Program-made: the position numbers and the translations under genes
DNA from: Ascoidea rubescens DSM 1968
Taxonomy: Eukaryota; Ascomycota; Saccharomycetes; Ascoideales; Ascoideaceae
DNA length: 64,000 bases
Direction: 5' to 3'
NCBI RefSeq assembly: GCF_001661345.1
Contig: NW_017962927.1
Location: forward strand, 62,001 to 126,000
Notes under the pieces: model-generated
What the model was told of the DNA's origin: nothing
Database searches by the model: none
What the model saw: the letters and a program-made list of their open reading frames with translations, nothing else
Shown here: positions 60,064 to 64,000 of the stretch, piece after piece
Position numbering within the stretch: the stretch's first letter is position 1
Layout of the letters: each line of letters opens with the position of its first letter

Positions 60064-63000
60064 TTACACTGGAGCTGCTACTGCCACAGATTCCTTTGAT
60101 GGTTCTGCTGCTTCTTCCACTACTTCTTCCACTGTCTCTATCTGGGCCTCGATGTCCACTGGCTCTGTTTCCAAAACCGACTGTGCTGATGTTTCAAACA
60201 ACTCAACGTGTTTGAACCTCCTGGTCTCGTCCTTTATATATGCTTCTGGTCTTCGGTCCAACAACACTGCCATCTCTTCTTCCTCCAAGATATTGTCGTT
60301 GAAGTCGCCATACCCCTTGAACTCATTCGCCGTCACAAACGCCTTCAAGTCGTTGATTAAAACATTAGTCTTGCTTTTGTTCTTGGGCCCTGCTTTGTTT
60401 CTCTCATCTGCCAATTGCCTCAAACTTTCAAATTTCCCCATCTGAATAACCAATCTCTCCAACTGTCTCTTGGAATCGGCTTTCATCAACAAAACTTGTT
60501 CAATAGTCTGGATTGTAGCAAACCTATAAATAATAACAGGTTTGGTCTGTCCAATTCTATGCACTCTGTCCATCGCCTGTAAATCAACTTGCGGATTCCA
60601 ATCACTGTCAAATAATATAACACTGTCTGCTGCCGTTAAATTGATCCCTAGTCCTCCAGCTCTTGTACTCAACAAAAAAATACTGTAATCCTGCTCTATA
60701 TCTCCAAATTTGTCAATCTCTTCTTGTCTATCAGTTTGAGTCATCTGCCCATCTATTCTACAACAACGGTATTTCTTAATATCACACCAATCTTCAATCA
60801 AATCTAGCATTTTAACAAATTGCGAAAAAATCAACACCCGATGCTTTCTTTCAATCAATTTAGACACCAATTGATTCAAAATTTGCATCTTACTAGATCG
60901 ATCAATCAATCTATTCACATCAATGCTTTCATCATTATCCCACGGAAAATAAAATAAATATGGCGAATCACATATCAATCTTAATTGCATAACAACATTG
61001 TTCAATTTCTTATTATCAATATCATTATTAATTTGCTGCCAAATATCTTCAAACTTAGGTAATTCCTCTTCTATTTCCGTTTTATTGCCTTTCAATTCTT
61101 CTTCTATTTCGTTTTCGTTTTCGTTTTGCTCGTTTATAGATATTTCCTCAATCTCAATATCCACATCTTTCTCCTCATCTACCACTTTATCGAAATACAA
61201 AAGCTTAAATTTCTTATATTCCTCTTCCTTTTCGATAGATTCACCTCCCAAATCACTCATTTTCATACATTCGTTATATTTTCCTTTTTCTTTCAAGTAA
61301 TATTTTTTGAATCTATCTTCAGTATCTTTATCCATTTCAAATTTATCAAACATACCCCTATCCTCATCATTATATTTATTTTCCTTATTTTCAAAATATT
61401 CAAGAAAATTAGTGGGTTTTTTCTTTAGCTCATCTTCATTATTTTTTTTAATACCATTTGTAATCCTATTTTTTTCATCTTTCCCATCTTTCCCATCTTT
61501 CTCATCTAATATTTCAATTGTCTCAGGAACCTTCTCTATTTTTTCATTTTGCTCATTCTTTTCATCTGGTATTTTGATTGTTTCATGAACCTTTTTTATT
61601 GAAGCAAAATTTCTCCTCTCTTTTCTCTCAAGTGCTCCTTTCTTCTCCATTTCTCTTTCTCTCTGTCTTTCTCTTTCTCTTTTGAGTTTTAAAATTTTTT
61701 GATCTTCAACAAATTTTAAATATTTCAAATAATTACAATATTGCTTCTTCTCAGCATTATATTTTGCCGTCAAATAATATGAATAAATTGAACTATACTT
61801 CAAATTTTGATAAATTATATCAATATTACGAACATTAGCCCATTCATTTAAATTATTTCCACTAAGCCCATTTTCTCTAGCTCTTTTCAATGTAACCAAC
61901 AATAATTTCAAATTTTCTAATAAATTTTGATATGAATTATACGGTAAATCATTAGTCGGCGTATATAAAATTGGTTTTTGAGGCCTATCTCTTCGGAACA
62001 AATTATAGTCTGGTAATGGTGAAAATGGCTTTAAATATGTATCCATAGAATCAATTGTATACATTTTTTCTTTTTGATTTTGCTGCAAATTTTCTTTATT
62101 AAAAATCGTATCGTTAAAATCATTACTATCGTAATTTACATCGCTATAGTCTTCATATCGTAGCTCTCTCTCCTGTTCAGGATTAATAATAGAATCATCT
62201 ATCGATAAATCATTACATAATTCATCAAATGGACCATTCTGATTTATATCATTAATTTGACTAATTACCTCATTTCCAATTTGGGTTTTCTCATTTTCAA
62301 TAATTTTTAAATATTCCTTTTGCGCCCTATTTTTGTTTTCTATTGAATTTAATGAAAATTTCTTAAATTGGTTATCCTTTGAATTAAACCCTTCAAAATA
62401 CCCATTGGAATTAATTAATTTAGAAGAATCATTTATCATTATGTCATCTTCCAAATCTTCATCTGAATCTTGATTTTCATCTCCAATATACTCAGAATCA
62501 GATGACAAATCTCCATATCTGAAATCAGATTCTTTATAATTAATTCTTCTTTTTTTAGGATTTCTTAATCGACTCCTTAATTTACGTTTCTCATTTGTAG
62601 CGATTTCATCGACTTGAAGTCTCTGACCAAATTTTGGAACGCCAGTTCCTTCTTCTTCTTCTTTTTCATCCTCACTTAAATCAATAGGTTTTAATGAAAA
62701 TTTCTTCTTAAAGAATGAATCAATTTTATCCATACTGTAAACTTCTCTATTACCGAAATAATTATTACATTCAATATGTTCAGTAAATGCTAATTTCAAC
62801 AAGTACGTTTTAAGCTCTTTATTCAATGTCGCATGGTACATATCCCATTGTGAAGGAGTTAGGGATGAATAAATAAGATATTCTCTTTTTGGCGGTAAAG
62901 ATTTTGTAACTAATTTTTTTAATCTTCTTAATAAAAATGGTTTTAAAATCGAGTGCAAATTTGAAACCAATCCCTTTTGAATTTCAGAATCTATTAATTG

Positions 63001-64000
63001 AGAAGTATGATTTTCATTATTATCACTGTTAAAGCTAGAAAAGTCAAACCATTGTTGAAATAATTCTAGATCATGAAAAATGTTAGGTAAAATGAAATTA
63101 AGTAAAGACCATAATTCATTTAAGTTATTTTGTAAGGGAGTACCAGTTAGTAATAATCTATTTTCAGTTTTTAGTTTTTTCAATTCATTGATTAATCTAC
63201 AATTTGTATTCTTTAATCGGTGACCTTCATCAACAACTAAATATTTCCAATCAAATTTATTAAGATATCTCCTATCGTTAAGAATAACTTCATAACTTGT
63301 TATTAAAACCGAAATTTTTCCAGATTTTAAGGCTTTAAAATGTTTTTTTCTCAATTGTTCTCTTATATCTTTTACGCCGGTATAAGCTAATACAGGTAAA
63401 GTTGGAGTAAAGTTTTTAAATTCATTGTACCAATTACCTAAAGTTGATAATGGACAAGCAATTAGAAAGGGGCCTTTATTGCCCTCACCGTAAAGATAGG
63501 CTAGTAAGGAAATAGTTTGGATTGTTTTACCTAAACCCATTTCATCAGCTAAAATACCATTTAAACCCTGTTGGTATAAGGCAATTAACCAAGCCATACC
63601 ATCGATTTGATAATCTCTCAAAACTGCACCGGTTAAGATTTTTGGTTGGTCGGTTATTTTGCTGACAGAGACTTGAATTTGTTTTTTGTTGGTTTTTTTA
63701 CCATTAGTTTTATTTTTGGACGAATTAGATTTCCGATTTTTGGATTCAGTCATTAAAGTTAACAAATCCTTTTTAGCATTTCTTTTTCTTGGTTTACGTC
63801 TTGAAAAAATTTTTTGTTTCTTATTATGAATCTTTTTAGGTTGATTAAATTCATCGATTATTTCAACATCTGAATCGGATTCACTTTGAACCACTTCTTC
63901 TTTATCGATTGGAATATCGTTTTTACTTGCACTGTTTTGAGCTTGCTCCAACAATGATGAAGAAATATTTTCGACATACTCTTTTGCCAAGGCAATTAAT
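60064..64000 (-). CDS. IRC5: Irc5, Snf2-family (Lsh/DDM1-type) chromatin remodeller, 5' end beyond the window
   Basis: About 1310 codons are visible. The frame stays open to the right edge with no ATG, so the start lies outside. S. cerevisiae Irc5 helps load cohesin and resembles mammalian HELLS. The helicase core begins with LTGAVLRDYQIDGMAWLIAL. ATP site ILADEMGLGKTIQTISLLAY (coded near 63550), DEGH box LVVDEGHRLKN and GTPLQNNLNELWSLLNF follow. The C-terminal lobe has HRVLIFSQFVKMLDLIEDWC, LLSTRAGGLGINL, SDWNPQVDLQAMDRVHRIGQ and RLVIQMGKF, the last being typical of Irc5/Lsh. Between the lobes sits an unusually long insert, coded about 61060-62740 (about 550 residues), acidic and Lys/Glu-rich. 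The last 130 codons are GC-rich and end in an Ala/Glu/Val tail. tRNA-Leu ends 94 bases from its stop. Confidence 0.92.
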   Translation of the reverse strand, partial: LIALAKEYVENISSSLLEQAQNSASKNDIPIDKEEVVQSESDSDVEIIDEFNQPKKIHNKKQKIFSRRKPRKRNAKKDLLTLMTESKNRKSNSSKNKTNGKKTNKKQIQVSVSKITDQPKILTGAVLRDYQIDGMAWLIALYQQGLNGILADEMGLGKTIQTISLLAYLYGEGNKGPFLIACPLSTLGNWYNEFKNFTPTLPVLAYTGVKDIREQLRKKHFKALKSGKISVLITSYEVILNDRRYLNKFDWKYLVVDEGHRLKNTNCRLINELKKLKTENRLLLTGTPLQNNLNELWSLLNFILPNIFHDLELFQQWFDFSSFNSDNNENHTSQLIDSEIQKGLVSNLHSILKPFLLRRLKKLVTKSLPPKREYLIYSSLTPSQWDMYHATLNKELKTYLLKLAFTEHIECNNYFGNREVYSMDKIDSFFKKKFSLKPIDLSEDEKEEEEGTGVPKFGQRLQVDEIATNEKRKLRSRLRNPKKRRINYKESDFRYGDLSSDSEYIGDENQDSDEDLEDDIMINDSSKLINSNGYFEGFNSKDNQFKKFSLNSIENKNRAQKEYLKIIENEKTQIGNEVISQINDINQNGPFDELCNDLSIDDSIINPEQERELRYEDYSDVNYDSNDFNDTIFNKENLQQNQKEKMYTIDSMDTYLKPFSPLPDYNLFRRDRPQKPILYTPTNDLPYNSYQNLLENLKLLLVTLKRARENGLSGNNLNEWANVRNIDIIYQNLKYSSIYSYYLTAKYNAEKKQYCNYLKYLKFVEDQKILKLKRERERQREREMEKKGALERKERRNFASIKKVHETIKIPDEKNEQNEKIEKVPETIEILDEKDGKDGKDEKNRITNGIKKNNEDELKKKPTNFLEYFENKENKYNDEDRGMFDKFEMDKDTEDRFKKYYLKEKGKYNECMKMSDLGGESIEKEEEYKKFKLLYFDKVVDEEKDVDIEIEEISINEQNENENEIEEELKGNKTEIEEELPKFEDIWQQINNDIDNKKLNNVVMQLRLICDSPYLFYFPWDNDESIDVNRLIDRSSKMQILNQLVSKLIERKHRVLIFSQFVKMLDLIEDWCDIKKYRCCRIDGQMTQTDRQEEIDKFGDIEQDYSIFLLSTRAGGLGINLTAADSVILFDSDWNPQVDLQAMDRVHRIGQTKPVIIYRFATIQTIEQVLLMKADSKRQLERLVIQMGKFESLRQLADERNKAGPKNKSKTNVLINDLKAFVTANEFKGYGDFNDNILEEEEMAVLLDRRPEAYIKDETRRFKHVELFETSAQSVLETEPVDIEAQIETVEEVVEEAAEPSKESVAVAAPV

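Overview
This is an AT-rich stretch of a budding-yeast (Saccharomycotina) nuclear genome. Genes are compact and mostly intronless. The few introns have yeast-type signals (GTATGT or GTAAGT donors, a TACTAAC branch point), tRNAs are scattered singly, and almost every protein has a recognisable Saccharomyces cerevisiae counterpart. Asn- and Asp-rich low-complexity tracts are common. The species cannot be named from the window. A tRNA-Leu(AAG) and near-absence of CTG codons (none seen in frame in ACH1) leave open a lineage in which CUG is reassigned or avoided.

Layout from left to right. 1-3400: a GC-rich island without a recognised gene, a spliced gene for an 80-residue membrane protein, and a broken small heat-shock protein gene. 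3.4-11 kb: FMP52, a spliced U1-type zinc-finger gene, TIM44, a C/D snoRNA matching the function of snR71, and MDM38. 11-18.3 kb: UTP22, a DUF1746-like membrane protein, RPC40, tRNA-His and tRNA-Arg. 19-24 kb: a GYL1/GYP5-like TBC protein, GLO3, tRNA-Pro. 24.6-42 kb: ULP2, an unrecognised membrane protein, the DOA10/SSM4 ubiquitin ligase, CDC26, IRR1/SCC3, tRNA-Lys. 42-50 kb: ACH1, EMC5, a spliced CRP1/MDG1-like gene, a YKE4-like ZIP transporter. 50.7-64 kb: SNQ2-like ABC transporter, ERG28, BCY1, tRNA-Leu(AAG) and IRC5, whose 5' end runs off the right edge.

The genes do not form one pathway. TIM44, MDM38 and FMP52 are mitochondrial. UTP22, RPC40 and the snoRNA serve ribosome production. DOA10, EMC5, YKE4 and ERG28 act in the ER. 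ULP2, IRR1, CDC26 and IRC5 act on chromosomes and the cell cycle. From memory of S. cerevisiae locus names, TIM44, YKE4, IRR1, EMC5, SSM4, ULP2 and BCY1 all lie close together on the left arm of chromosome IX, and CDC26 and IRC5 lie together on chromosome VI, so much of the window looks like an old synteny block.

Four things were found only by reading the DNA directly: the spliced 80-residue gene, the missing first exons of the zinc-finger and CRP1-like genes, and the snoRNA. A second pattern is that intergenic regions holding 5' ends are often visibly GC-rich while gaps between convergent genes are AT-rich. No transposon, LTR element, CRISPR array or unmistakably novel system was seen.
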